DNA of 64,000 nt, taken from NCBI RefSeq assembly GCF_022539665.2, contig NC_081331.1, positions 6,420,501-6,484,500 on the forward strand, written 5' to 3'. A model generated the notes under the pieces. That model was not told where the DNA came from. It saw only the letters and a list, made by a program, of their open reading frames with translations, and made no database searches. Positions 48,873-60,833 of this stretch are shown here, one piece after another. Within the stretch, counting starts at the first letter, position 1. Every line of letters starts with the position of its first letter. The DNA is from Daphnia carinata (Eukaryota > Arthropoda > Branchiopoda > Diplostraca > Daphniidae). The position numbers and the translations under genes are program-made.

Positions 48873-50497
48873 ATGTTCTCTTTTTTAATCCTGGTGACGT
48901 TTCTAAGTTTCGCTTTCGGACAGAATCTCGTTCTAATTGGTGGTAATCTCAGAGATGATAACGCACAAGTCTGGAATAAAATGGTCCAATTGGCTGTAAG
49001 TTTTCTTGCTTTTTAACAATTATTTTTTGAATCCCACGTTTTAAATATTGAACGAATATTAGGGTGGAAAAGGGGTGGCCAGAATAGGAGTAATCTCCGT
49101 TTCCAATCAGAACACAATCGAGGGTGACAGAGTGATTGAAAACTTCGTAAGAGTTTATGGTGCCAATGCAGTTGGGATCCCCGTGTCGCAGACTGGAGCA
49201 AACGATCCCGTCGTAGTAAGTTTTTACATTAATTGAATTTTAGTTAAAATATTTTGAAATATAGATTATTCATTGGTTGATTGCTATGCATAGGCAAATT
49301 TAGTGAAAGAACAGACAGGCATTTTCATCGTAGAAGATTCCGAAGATAAATCTTGGAATTTTTGGAACTGGGTAACGTCGTTGGTACGTCCAACTGATGT
49401 CGCTACAGAGCCACCCACTGGGATGGTGTGTTACGAAAGTGCTAGTTACAAAAGGCAACAGCTAATCGATACACTACGTCCGTTTGGCCAAGATTCTCTG
49501 GTATTAGCAGCCATCAAAACAGTCCTGAAAAAAGGTGGAATGGTTGCAGGAAATGCTGCTTATATGGTGAATTTAATCGCCGTTAGAAAAATCAATAACG
49601 TAATTCATAAGCCAACCAATTTGATTTACAGAGCAAATCTGCAGTCATTTTAGAAGGTGATTCGATCAGCGCTCTTGTATCTGGAACCCGTTTCATTTCC
49701 TTTCCTCGCATGCCATACTCTATCCGAAAAGAAGGTGGTCTCGCTCTTCTCAACACCGATTACGTGATAGAGAGCCATTTGAGCGAGAAAGGACGAGAAG
49801 TGCGATTAATGCGGACACTCCTCGAAAGTGACGTTTCCAGGGGACTCGGTGTCGATGAAAATACGGCACTTGTTGTCAATAATCCACTTTCCCGGCCAGT
49901 CGGTCAAGTAATGTTGTTTAATCTTGTAAATAAGATTGGCATTGACAGAAACTAATTTATGCTTTAAAGGTCATAACTGCGTCTTTGGACGTAACTGGTG
50001 TTCTTTACTTTGATGTCTCTGACATACCAACTCCTTCGATAACCAACGCTCTGTACGAGAATGTCACTTTTTCTTTCTTTACAGCAGATGACGTTTTCGA
50101 CTTAACATCAGGTAAACCTGTCGTATTGTGTTTCCTGCAAAACGTTCGCAAACTTCATTTTTCTTTGTACGAAGAGAGTGTAACTTATCCGCCGTGGAAG
50201 GAAGCTATTGCTGGCCAAGAGTGGTTCAAAAATGCTGTCCCATCTAATGACATTCTTTCTCGTGCCGGTCCGTCTCAGTGGCGGCAGACAGCTCGACGTC
50301 TTATTGATTGCAAGGAGCTGAACGTCACTAGTTACTCCCCGTCATCAATCGTCCCAATGATTCCGGCCGTTCAGGTCATCTTTAATCGTCAACGTGCAGT
50401 CGGATTTGGAGCTGATCTGCCTGGCGCTCCCAACAATACTTATGTTGCTTCTTTTCAAAGAATGATGGCTTCGGTTAAGGTTCTCGGAATACTGTAA
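48873..50497 (+). CDS. Secreted cyanophycinase-like (peptidase S51 family) protein, probable pseudoenzyme
   Basis: Five exons: 48873-48995, 49063-49215, 49294-49566, 49632-49907 and 49970-50497; all introns are phase 0 and the protein is 450 aa. Residues 1-17 (MFSFLILVTFLSFAFGQ) are a signal peptide. The fold signature is that of cyanophycinase/S51 peptidases: NLVLIGGNLRDDN at the N-terminus, VARIGVISVS, KKGGMVAGNAAYM, VIESHLSEKGREVRL and GLGVDENTALVV. In the family the nucleophile lies in a G-T-S-A-G-like elbow; here the matching stretch reads G178-N-A-A-Y, with Ala180 where Ser is expected. The conserved His (SHLSEKGR) remains. The last 150 residues have no bacterial counterpart that I recall. 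Role unknown: perhaps an extracellular structural or binding protein. An AATAAA lies at 50582-50587. Confidence 0.82.
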
Positions 50498-50867
50498 ATA
50501 CGACTCGTATATAGAATAGTTCCACAGTTATCTCAAATGTAAGCACACAGCTGTAATGACTTTAATCAATGCAACTCAAAAAATAAACTTTTAGACTTAT
50601 GTAATATTTGTGACACAGTTTTTGGAATTATCAATGTAGGAAAAAGGTTAGGATATTGTCAAAGTGTTACCAAGAAAGTACGATTAAATGAATATAGCAG
50701 CAGATCAATAGTTTTGAATAGAATTGAAGAACAAGTGTTTAGCACAACCGCGGTCAGTAAGCACTAGGTGACAGCAAACGTTATCTCTTAGCGTGAGTGC
50801 TGTCAGCTGTCAGTTGCGAACAAATTCGCTTACCTAATTCTTATTTGTGTTACTGTATTAAAACAAA
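50498..50867. promoter_or_regulatory. S51-like 3' UTR and GST promoter, with arthropod initiator
   Basis: Only 370 bp separate the two genes. The poly(A) signal of the upstream gene is at 50582-50587. TCAGTT at 50810-50815 matches the arthropod initiator consensus and would place the GST start site about 56 bp before its ATG. I see no TATA box at the right distance. Confidence 0.4.
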
Positions 50868-51801
50868 ATGCCTCCAGTTTTAGCCTATTGGGCAATTCGT
50901 GGAGTAAGTATTATTGTCAGTTTTCTTCTCATGCTGCAGGATAGTGTACTATAGGGTTCTTATTTTTATTTATTTATTTTTTTTTTTACAGCTGGCCCAG
51001 CCGATTCGTTTACTGCTGGCATATACCCAGACCGAGTATGAAGATAAGCGTTATGTCGTAGGCCCAGGATTTGACAAATCATGCTGGTTTGATGTCAAAT
51101 TTACCCTTGGGTTGGATTTCCCAAATGTGAGTTACTAAATGATAATTTTGCTGCTTCATAATGATTCCCATAATGCAATTGTTCTGCCCACTCTGTTGCA
51201 GCTCCCATATTACATTGATGGAGATGTGAAGTTAACCCAAAGCAATGCTATCCTTCGCTACATTGCAGGAAAGCACAACTTAATTGGTACAAACGATAAA
51301 GAAAGGATACGTGTAGACATGATGGAAAATGAAGTTGGTGATTTTCGCAATAGCTGGGTCAGATTATGCTACAGTCCTAATTTTGTAAGCCACTTAAACT
51401 TGTAGATTTTAAAAGAAAAGGTTTAAAATAACTCTGTATTTTGCTAAAGGATGACTTAAAAGGTGACTACATCAAGAATCTGCCATTAAAACTCTCTGAG
51501 TTTTCCAAGTATCTTGGAGACTACAAGTGGCTTGCTGGGGAAAATGTAACACTCTTTGATTTCAAAATATACAATGTACAGTTAACAAGTTCCCTTAATT
51601 TTACAGATTTCATTTGTGGATTTCATTTTTTATGAAATGCTAGATCAGCATATGATACTTGTGCCTGACTGCCTTGACTCATTTCCAAATCTTAAACTCT
51701 ATTGTGATAGAGTCCGCTCGTTAGACTCCATAAAAGCCTACATGTCCGGAAGTGATTTTATAACCCGCCCACTAAACAATCCACACGCTGGGTTTAAGTA
51801 A
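50868..51801 (+). CDS. Mu-class glutathione S-transferase
   Basis: Cytosolic glutathione transferase, mu class, which conjugates glutathione to electrophiles and lipid peroxidation products. Exons: 50868-50903, 50992-51126, 51202-51384, 51450-51545 and 51607-51801, all joined in phase 0; 214 aa, normal for the class (about 218). The N-terminal thioredoxin-like domain starts [12 protein letters not shown] with the catalytic Tyr7, continues [21 protein letters not shown], and holds the glutathione-binding [10 protein letters not shown]. The all-helical domain includes [12 protein letters not shown] and [14 protein letters not shown]. The fourth donor was put at GAAAAT|GTAACA because read-through would insert residues inside a conserved helix. 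It ends PHAGFK. Crustacean and mite genomes often carry many mu GSTs, so no symbol is given. Confidence 0.95.
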
Positions 51802-54800
51802 ATGGGCTACATTGATTGAAATAGGTGAGTTCATTAAATTTAGTTCGGCTGGAACTGCAAGTTCTGCTGAGTAGCCCTTACTTTTCGAAATTTGTATTTC
51901 AGGTTAAAAAACGACATACCCTATTCACGTATAGTAAAACTGCAAACGATGTAACAGTAATTGTTCTGCGTTGCAGTGTTTATGCAGGTATCCGGTGCAA
52001 TATATATTACGGATTGGAAACGGAAATTTTTCGTTTTTTATTCTAATTTGTATTAGGGAATCTGCTAAATGAGTAAAAGCGTTTTTGGAGATCGCGATGA
52101 GAAAGTTATCGGATGCAGCTAAAAAAAAAACTTTCATCCATGATCGAAAACCGTAGTTTTACAACGTTTGAATCTCGTAGTAAAATGAAAATTTTTTCAA
52201 ACTCGCATATAACCAATGTCCTGTTCAGCACCATAGCGTAACGTTCCAAAGAGCTAAAATATGGTGCTACGCTCCAAAGGAAAGAGGTCGATGGCGATAT
52301 TTGTGATTCCGTTACATAATTTGCGTTTAGGTCACGCAAAAGACTTCTGTCTTGGAAGTCAAATGTGGAATGCAAAAAATTTGCCTGATCGACGGGTTGG
52401 ATGACGTGGTTATACTTAGCTCCTCACAAAATAAACTAGAGTATCCGGCTTTCCAACCGAAAAATGTGCATACAGCTACTATATTTTCACGTGATGCAAA
52501 TAATAATTGTTGAACACGTTTTCTAATTTAGGAAAAGGAAGCAACGAAACGCTGTGTGGGCGCGTCGTCTTTCTAAAAATACTTTTGTTAACATACTTTT
52601 ATATAAAAAGGTATTTTTCCAAGTATTTTAATCAACTAGCAAAACCCATAGATTGATGTCACGAAGGACGTGGAACATACTTCGTTCCTCCAAATCGAAG
52701 CATTAGTCTGATTACTTTTATTTTTCCTTGGTCTCCACAACAGATGGCGCGAACCTGTCCTCTGATGTTTTGCTATTCATTTAATCGATTGACTAGGATA
52801 TGTATTCTCGTTTTTTTCGTCACGTCTATCATGACATATGATCTTGCTAGTTGTGGTACACCAGGAGAAAGCCTCTAAGGAGGATCAAACATCTTGTAAA
52901 CGGACCAAATTACTACGAAGCCTGTTGGCTGTTGTGGCCGGAAGAAGCTTTTGGTTATGCAACTCTACTCAGCCTTCGACCCATAGGAAAACAAAACAAA
53001 CAAGCCAAAAATAATGAAGGGCAATTGCGTCACTTGTGTTTCAGGTTACACAACCAGTTTAATGAATCTAGCCCAATCTCCAGACACACGAGAAAGTTCA
53101 TTCTCGTTCTTTCTCTTCGTTTTTGCAAAACGCAGTATGCGACGCATTGCCATTACGAAACAACTGGTTAGAGTTCAACTAAGTTGTTTATTTAAAGTGC
53201 GAACGTCTGGTGGCGAACGATCCCTGCATCACGTACACGCGTACGCATTTTTCTGTATTATATTGCGTTGCGTGTTGATATACCATGCGTGTCAGTCTGA
53301 AAAAGGATCGGCTACCTACGGTAGCGCACCTGCTATGAAAGCATTGAAATACGATGCACGTCTACCGATGATAGTAGCAGAATCTCCTACAAAAACACGC
53401 GCTTATACCGACTGAATTCATTAAACGCTCTGGCAGTGACGCAGCACCTCACGTACTCACGCGGGACCACTCAAACGAATTACGATTTCCTGATAAAAAT
53501 GACAATTGTATCATTACACTATATAATAGTGAATTTTAAATATTAATTATCGGGCTAAACAAATGGATATGGAGCGAAACGGTTTGTTTTTAGATTTAGA
53601 AGCCCAGGTACAAGTGGCTCTTACGTGCTTTACTTAGTTCACTAATCTTCGCAATACCCAATGCCGTACCCTAAAGAACTTGCAGATGGGCTAAAGTTGT
53701 TCGTCTTTGATGAAAGTAGATTTTGGTCATGGCGCTGCGACCCACTACAGACGATAGCGACTCGACTAACATCGATTGCAACTCAGAAACGGGAATAGCG
53801 GCGACGATAAGAAACGGTCGTTATTGATTATTGGACTTTTGGCGGAGAGCGGAACGTCTCACACGATTGTCAATCAAGCGTATAGGGAATATTCATCGGG
53901 TTCCTCCATTAATTACGTAGACAGATGAAGAAAGGGGCGAAGTGAAGTTTTAAGGTATAAAGACACGAACTTGCAGCGATTGATCACTGAACCTACCCAA
54001 GAACTTTTAAAACTTTGCAAAAAGAAAATGTTCTCTTTCTTCTTAAACCGCGAGATGAAATAGCCTATTGATTATCTAGCTTTAGAGCGGTAGTTTAGGC
54101 GACACGCTAATGCGGAAGCAAACGGCGGGACATCGAGTTCAGCATGAAATGGAAAAAACGATGAAAAACTGGCTTCGTAGAGTCAATTTTATTCTTGCAT
54201 GCGTAAATTGAAGTTTCCTGTAGGCATCATTAAGTCTTCTAATAAAACGCTGCACCTTTTCCGAGCTTCTTACTCACTTAAAAAAGAAAAAGATCTAGAA
54301 CGCGAAGAAATACTGCGCCGAATCGGCAAAAGATGACTGAATTTTAATAGGATTTCTTTTCCTCTTATGTGACCAATTGAAACCACATGATTACCTTGCA
54401 ACAGACAAGAGTTGTCTATACATAAGAACCGTTGACTTCTACTACAAATGTACGCAGACATTATATTTAAATCTCCTTTTTCTTGTGTGTGTGACTGAGA
54501 GTCTGTGACCACTCAAATAAGGACTTCCATTCCCTTTCCTCTGTAGATTACAACTGAGGTATTTGTGCACGTCAAACAAGACGGTTGCTAATGCTAATCT
54601 AAGCCGTTTTTCCTGTACGTACTTGGGCGTCCTTTCTAAAGCTGCTTGTCGTGCTTAAATTCATAATAGATGGCTCGGGGAGTTCTTACAGAGGACGACA
54701 CCCCTTCGTGAAAGGAACGCATAAACATTTTGAATTATGTTCTAAAAATTTATTTTGCGTCCTTGTTTGGTACCCTTCCTCTATTGCAGAACAAATTTAT

Positions 54801-55418
54801 AAGGATTCAGATGAGACAGGAAAAGGTAAGGTATAGTAAAAATTCTCTTTATTCTGCCATATATGAAAAAGTTGAAGAACAAGGGACCTCTAAAGCAATT
54901 TTTTAAGAAAAAAAAAAGGGGAAAACCCCATTCTATAGGGAGACGGCGATACGAAGAGGGCAAGGAAAGATAAGAGGACTCGAGACGGAAATAATGGACG
55001 TGCGCTTCGGGACTAAAGATTGAGATCGGGAGCGCCAGTAGCCGAGTTCTCTTCGCTCGTGTCGGTGCGTTTCCTCGTCGCTTCCCTTCACTTGCTGCCA
55101 CACGTCGGCATAATTTTATTTTATTTATTTTTTTTTCAGGTGTCGGCAGTTTATCGATTTTAACATTTGTTTTCGACAGTAACCAGCCGTTCAAATAGCA
55201 ATACACTTTTGGGCGTTTCTTTTTTCGCGCAAAATTCGCTCATTCAGCGATAACCAGGTACGGCTTATCTCATGTTGACATAACGTTGGCACGTCGTCGC
55301 TTGCATGTCTTTATGTCAGTGATGAAATGTACACCGTTCAATGCACATACTTATCAGCCTAGTATATAAATATCGTAAATTCTAATGATGGGCACCAGTT
55401 GAAAAATAACATTTCAAA
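51802..55418. other. Intergenic region between GST and globin genes
   Basis: No supported gene over 3.6 kb. All ORFs are short, and those at 52.85-53.4 kb and 54.8-55.2 kb have no domain. The right end contains the globin promoter; a GACGTGCG at about 54997-55004 fits the RCGTG core of a hypoxia response element, which is weak evidence on its own. Confidence 0.45.
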
Positions 55419-56333
55419 ATGGTAGTATACAGTTCCGTGATGTCGCACACCCCACCTGATGGCAACGAGGTGCCAGAGATGCAAAAAAAAGGCGAGGCAA
55501 TCGTCTTGGATAATGATAATCCGATCGATCCAGTGACTGGTCTCAGCCGACGGGAAAAGGATTACGTCCAACATAGCTGGAATCTCGTCCGTCAAGACTT
55601 GAAAGCTGCCGGACTGGGCTTCTTTCATGCGTATGACACACTTGATTTCTTATTACGTTTCTATTATTTATCATGCGCTTCGTTTGACGTTATTCATTAC
55701 TGTTTTATGCGAAAAACACATTCATTTTAGAAAAGCTATCGTTGAGGAAAATTTTAGGTTTTTAAAAGAACTCGTTTTATTTGCAGATTCTTTCATGCCC
55801 ATCCGGAGTACAAGGAGAAATTCAAGAAGTTCACCGACATTCCTGCTGATAAACTCATCGAGAATAGAGCATTCCAGGTTTGTTTCTATAGCTAGCAATT
55901 ATTATCAAATTAAAAACAAAAATTTGTTTGCATAGGTGCATGCGATGAGCGTTATGAATGCAGTCACCATGGTAGTCGATACGCTTGACGATGTCCCGAA
56001 ACTGGTGAACGCATTGAAAAATCTTGGCACGAGCCACGGTCGGCACAACATTCAAGTGTCTCACTTTCGCGTACGTTCAATTAATTTTACCTTTCATCAT
56101 GTTGAATAGATATTGAGCCATATTTCAGACAACTAACCAAAGTTCTGCCTTTGTACACTATTCAGAGCTTGGCTGTGGTACTTGTAGCCTTCCTGGAGAG
56201 TGCCCTCGGCCCGGAACTGTTTCAAGACGACGTCAAGCAAAGTTGGATCAAAGCGTTGGATGTGGTTGTTACCGTAGTTGCCACAGGTTTACCGCACACG
56301 TCGCCTGGTGCCACAGAATCCACTGCCAACTGA
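55419..56333 (+). CDS. Globin (intracellular, neuroglobin/globin-X-like) with N-terminal extension
   Basis: Haem-binding globin. Exons: 55419-55630, 55787-55877, 55936-56070 and 56166-56333; 201 aa. The first intron is phase 2 at the classical B12.2 position, and the third, phase 0, fits G7.0, the two ancestral globin introns; the middle one lies just before the E-helix His. Motifs: SWNLVRQDLKAAG (A/B helices), HPEYKEKFKKFTDIP with the invariant CD1 Phe, VHAMSVMNAV carrying the distal His, and LGTSHGRHNI carrying the proximal His. There is no signal peptide and a single domain, so it is not the secreted two-domain Daphnia haemoglobin. About 45 residues precede the globin fold. Start choice: first of two Mets in MVVYSSVMSHT. 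A poly(A) signal AATAAA (56333-56338) overlaps the last base of the stop. Confidence 0.93.
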
Positions 56334-57325
56334 ATAAAACAACCAAAAACCTGCTGGGCTTCTCCGTTTTTGCAACTGCTTGAGTGCATGGCCATTTACA
56401 TCAATTTCCCCGAAAAGAAATAAAAGACAAGTATTATCTCTAAATTCAAATCATCCTCTTGAACGACCTTCTTTTGTTTTCTTGCTGGAAGGCCACAATA
56501 TTGTTGAAATAAATTCCATCACTAATATTTGTGCATTTTATTACGCATACTGTATTCTCCCCTTCAGTTTCACTACACTCTTCATTTATTGTCTTCTCTA
56601 AATCGATGTTGCAGCTCGTCTTGTTTCAACGTTTTACATCAATCTCATTCATTACTACTTAGTTACACATATACTAATCGGTGGTCCAATACATTTATGG
56701 CGTATATGCTTTTATTTGGAAAAATTTCTCAGCATTTGAATGGATTTTCATAGTGCAAGCGCACGAAAAGCCTTTTCTAAAATTTTCTTTAGAATTTTCG
56801 TTCTAAAAACTATCCCTGAGGTTAATTGTAAAAGGACTGCCGACGAATGAACCACTTTTTTTGCCAATGCTGTTTTTCGTTGCCCGTTTGGGAAAAAAAA
56901 AGGAACGCGTTAACTTGTTGCGCTTGATTTGACTATTCTTGTTTTCCTCGAACGTCCTTTAGCATCGTGTGCAGCTTTACGAGATTTTTACGAGGTCGAG
57001 CTGTAAAAATTGAAGCCACGATCAATACTCGGAGAGATGGCAGAAAATTGAGCTTTTACGAATGCATAGTGCGGGCTGGGAAATGGAGAAGATTGATGCC
57101 CAAATAATTTCAATAATAACCTACCGCCATTCTGCCTGCCCTATGAACATTAACCAACCACTTCAACTTGGTTTCTAATGTTGCATGATTCACATCATTT
57201 AGAAACCCTACGACGAAACAGCTTGATTTCAAGTAAAGCCTAATTTTATTTCAAAACGACAGCGTTATTGTTACTTTAAGTATGGTACGCAAACGCGAGT
57301 TTAATGGACGAAACAACTGAAGTTA

Positions 57326-57580
57326 TTATTTTCCTTTCCCCTTCTTATTGCGTGCGTGTATTTCCGGCATTTTGGTTTTTGCCTGAACAAAGGCTGCTGA
57401 TGGCAACAGGATAGGATGCATGAGAAAATGACGATAAGTTTCAAAGATCAAGGCCTGAAAAATGAAATCGGACGTTAGCAATTTTACTTTGGGATGACGG
57501 ATGATGGGAACCAACGAGATGTCATTTCCTCGCTTGATTTCGTCTAGAACAGCCTTTTTCCCAATGTGCGTAAGAGCTAT
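57326..57580 (-). other. Unassigned open frame with Lys-rich C-terminus
   Basis: The minus-strand frame stays open upstream of its first listed Met, reading LTHIGKKAVLDEIKRGND, then HPKVKLLTSDFIFQALIFE, and ends in ARNKKGKGK and a stop. Composition looks like protein and it is open for more than 80 codons. An acceptor-like CTATAG lies near 57582. I do not recognise it and find no upstream exon, so it may be a terminal exon of an unknown gene or chance. Confidence 0.22.
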
Positions 57581-58100
57581 AGCGATTATAATGCATCAAT
57601 GCCATCGTATACGGTTGAATGGTACTATACATCTCCGTGAAAAAACGCACGCAACACTTGTGTCAGTCTTTGTTATCCAAATTAGAAAATAAGAGAACGG
57701 TAAATCGGAGTCCCGTATAATTAAACCTTTCTTTTTAGTTGTCAGATTTAACCGGAAATGGTTCGTTTGGGATGCTTTATTCCCCAAGTGATAACGGAAA
57801 GATTAATGTGCGCATCTTATTATCCTCAGTCATCTTACACACTCTTCTCGAAAACGAGTCATAAACTACGCATGCATAATGAAGTACAAGGAGGTTGCAG
57901 TGAAATGTGTCAGGTTTGGCAAACAAAGGATAGGGAAGACCGCCACATTTTTCTGCAATATACAACAAGAGAGCTACGCAGATAGGAAGGCCGCTTTTTC
58001 AAAGTCTGCCAAACCAAACCACGTTGACACAACACACTGCAAAACAACGTGACAAACACGGCAAAAACCTTCACCCACCAATTCAAGCTCTATTGGACCT

Positions 58101-58106
58101 CACGTG
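58101..58106. promoter_or_regulatory. CACGTG E-box 1 upstream of period
   Basis: Perfect canonical E-box. CLOCK:CYCLE heterodimers drive period through such sites in insects. Function here is inferred from position. Confidence 0.4.
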
Positions 58107-58694
58107 TTTCAGCCAAAGCACATGTTTAGTGCATCGGATTGCATTTTTTGCCAGCCTTTTAATTTTTTTCCGTTAACCATTTATTTCCAATGGTATCAGA
58201 AAGTGTTGAAGCCAGTCGGTTCGTTAATTATTGAAAAAAAAAAGAGAATTAAGCCGACTAGAAGTATTTTGAGTCGTCGCGTTACATAACAATTTCGATT
58301 CTCTCGTTTGCTTTGATTGTGAGTAGATTTCTTGGTGTTGATATCCAAAATTTTGGACTGCTTTCATTTCGTGTCCCAAAGAAGGTTAGAGCATTTGAAC
58401 TAATCCGGGCAAGGACAGGTTGACGCCCATGATGTCCTCGATGATACTAAAATTTCTCTTAACGAACGAATTTGGAATTAATGTAACGTATGCTTTTCCC
58501 CGTCTTTGCTTAAAGGACACTTTGTATTTCAAGAAGAAAAGAAAAAATGAGATGTAAAGAAAATAAATACGAAGGGACCCTATTCCCCATCTTAGGTTCT
58601 TAATCGAAAAGCGTCCAACTCATAAAGAGCAACATTAATACGAGTCACGCTCCAAAAAAACGATGAGTGAAAGATTCATTAATCTTGTTAGTCT

Positions 58695-58700
58695 CACGTG
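58695..58700. promoter_or_regulatory. CACGTG E-box 2 upstream of period
   Basis: Perfect canonical E-box in the same 1.3-kb cluster. Confidence 0.4.
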
Positions 58701-59115
58701 GGAATCTCCTTGTATACATTGCCTAGAAAACGCCTGTCAAGGAAAGCGTCTGCCGTGATAGCGAAGCCTTTTCTAACTATTCGTCCAACGCTCATAGTTG
58801 TCGTTTGTCAGTTCTCAGTTATGTTTTCTCTTTTAATTTTCGACCGTAAAAAACACACACGTACAAAAATAAAACACTAATATTAATATTTATTTTTTAA
58901 ATTTTATTTATAGAGAAGAAGTACAAGCGATAAGAAAGAAAAATTGTTAGACGAGGTTAATAAAAAGACAGTTATTTAGTTGGTTATGAGACAAATATTG
59001 GTTTGGATTTTTATAGTAGTCGGAAAACCTCCGCTGCACAAGAAATACGTGTATAGATACACGTTGGAAAATGACCGTGGAAGACCCGGTTACCCCGCCC
59101 ATCCTTCTAGAAGCT

Positions 59116-59121
59116 CACGTG
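59116..59121. promoter_or_regulatory. CACGTG E-box 3 upstream of period
   Basis: Perfect canonical E-box. An AACGTGAG half-match follows within 10 bp, giving a possible tandem E-box arrangement like those at clock-controlled genes. Confidence 0.45.
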
Positions 59122-59354
59122 TTGTCAAACGTGAGCCCTCTAGTGCCAACAGGCGAGAGAAAGCAAAATACACCGGCTACAATGCAGCAGTTGTTCAGGC
59201 TTAACTGTTCAGGGAGGGAAACCTACTACACCCGAGTCGGCGCGTGCATGTCGTAACAGTCTCTCAGAGAAAAAAAAAGGGAAGAAAAAAAAAAAAAGAA
59301 AAGAAAAAAGGGGGCAGGGCTTTGCCAGAAAAGGAGGGAAGAGAACAGTCGGGC

Positions 59355-59360
59355 CACGTG
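59355..59360. promoter_or_regulatory. CACGTG E-box 4 upstream of period
   Basis: Perfect canonical E-box, the nearest to the first coding exon of period, about 1.5 kb before the ATG. Confidence 0.45.
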
Positions 59361-60833
59361 AGATGGCCCCATGCAACGTGATCGGGCTACGACGTATTCA
59401 TCATGGACCCAACGCCAGTTCTAGTTTCATTTCAGTCGTACTTGGTGTGTTGACCTGTGTGTTTCGCGCTAACGTCAGATAAACCAAAACTTGGCTTCCA
59501 TATCTACAAGAAAAACAACGTCTGAAAAACATTTGCTTCTCGCTGATGGAATTTTCGCTGTTGTGAATTTCAATTCCAAATCCATGTGAAAAGAAATTGA
59601 GTTTCCAGCATTCAACGGTGAGTGGTGCCTTCTGAGGCCTATGAATCGTCACTGTGTGCTTTTATTGATTTATTTACGTGTGAGGCTGTGACTACGTGCT
59701 GTTCTTTGACGTTCATCTACAGTCGCCATCTCGAGCTGATCGCCCAAAGTACCTTTGTTTGAGAACCCATCTATAGCCTAAATCGCCGTTTACGCACTAT
59801 TCCTTCTTATGCAAAATTTTACGAGAAAAAGCTCCCTGATCTAATTATAATTGACAAAAATAAAAGGAAAAAAGAGGCGATATTTGGTTTGTGACAATAA
59901 GTTCTGTTGTTGTTTTGCAATCAACTTTACCAGGTCTATATGATTTTTCAAATGTTATACGACTGTTGGACATTTTGACAGCAGAAAGCGTGTCCTTTTG
60001 TGGCGGAATCTATGCAAATGACAGCCAAACAAGTTTGAGTTTTTCCTTCTTCTTTATATTCCATTGTGGCAAACAAACATACTAAATAAAAGACACACAG
60101 GTGAGTGATGGTATCGTCACGTAGCAGCCACCCGTTTACCCACGCTACCCGTCACCCTTTACATTCCTTCAACTAATTTTAACAGAAAGAGCCATTATGT
60201 CCATTTTCATCGTTTACCATGGTTATATTACTTTATCTGTAGATTTCTCAGGTAATATTAAGAATTTCAGAGAATGTGCCCTGCCACCCTGTCAAGATAA
60301 TACCCCCAAAACAAACGATATAATTTCCATGCAAGAGAAGGTATTCGCAGCACAATACGCTTTTAGTTGTACCTTGGTCCGGCGATAGCAGGTAAGAAAA
60401 TAGTGACCACACCATTTAAGCTACAGATTGCTTACATTTGATTTTTAAACAAAACAATAGGCAAATACGTCTTGTTTGCCTTTGGTTTTTACCGTTTTTA
60501 CACATTTTTCAAGTGTTCACCATATAGCACTCTTTATTTTCAAAATGAAATGGTAGACTGTCAAGTATGTAGGAGAAAAAAAACTGTGCTTCGATTTTTT
60601 CCTAAAATTCAAAGGCTTTCTACGAAAACATCGGTTCTCGACAGTTGCCTAGCGAACAAGTTCTACTTTAGTCCATGAGAAAACTTACGGTACTGTTAAA
60701 TTACGTGATGTAATTAACTTTCGAATCTTTGCTGCGGATTTTTGAACAGTTAATACCTTACCAGTTAATACCTCGCCCAAAGTAAAGAAGAAAAAAATAA
60801 TAAAATCTTTGTTTCTTTTTTGCGTTCTTGCAG

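Larger units (their letters stand above)
56334..60833. other. Globin 3' flank and period upstream region
   Basis: No firmly supported gene. The left part holds the globin 3' UTR (second AATAAA near 56506), the middle one unassigned minus-strand frame, and the right part four CACGTG E-boxes and probably non-coding first exons of period, whose first visible exon starts straight after an acceptor at 60833. Confidence 0.5.

Noticed and set aside
54781-55206. 141-codon minus-strand ORF upstream of the globin gene
   Set aside because: Basic, low-information sequence with no motif or start context; probably chance in the globin promoter area.
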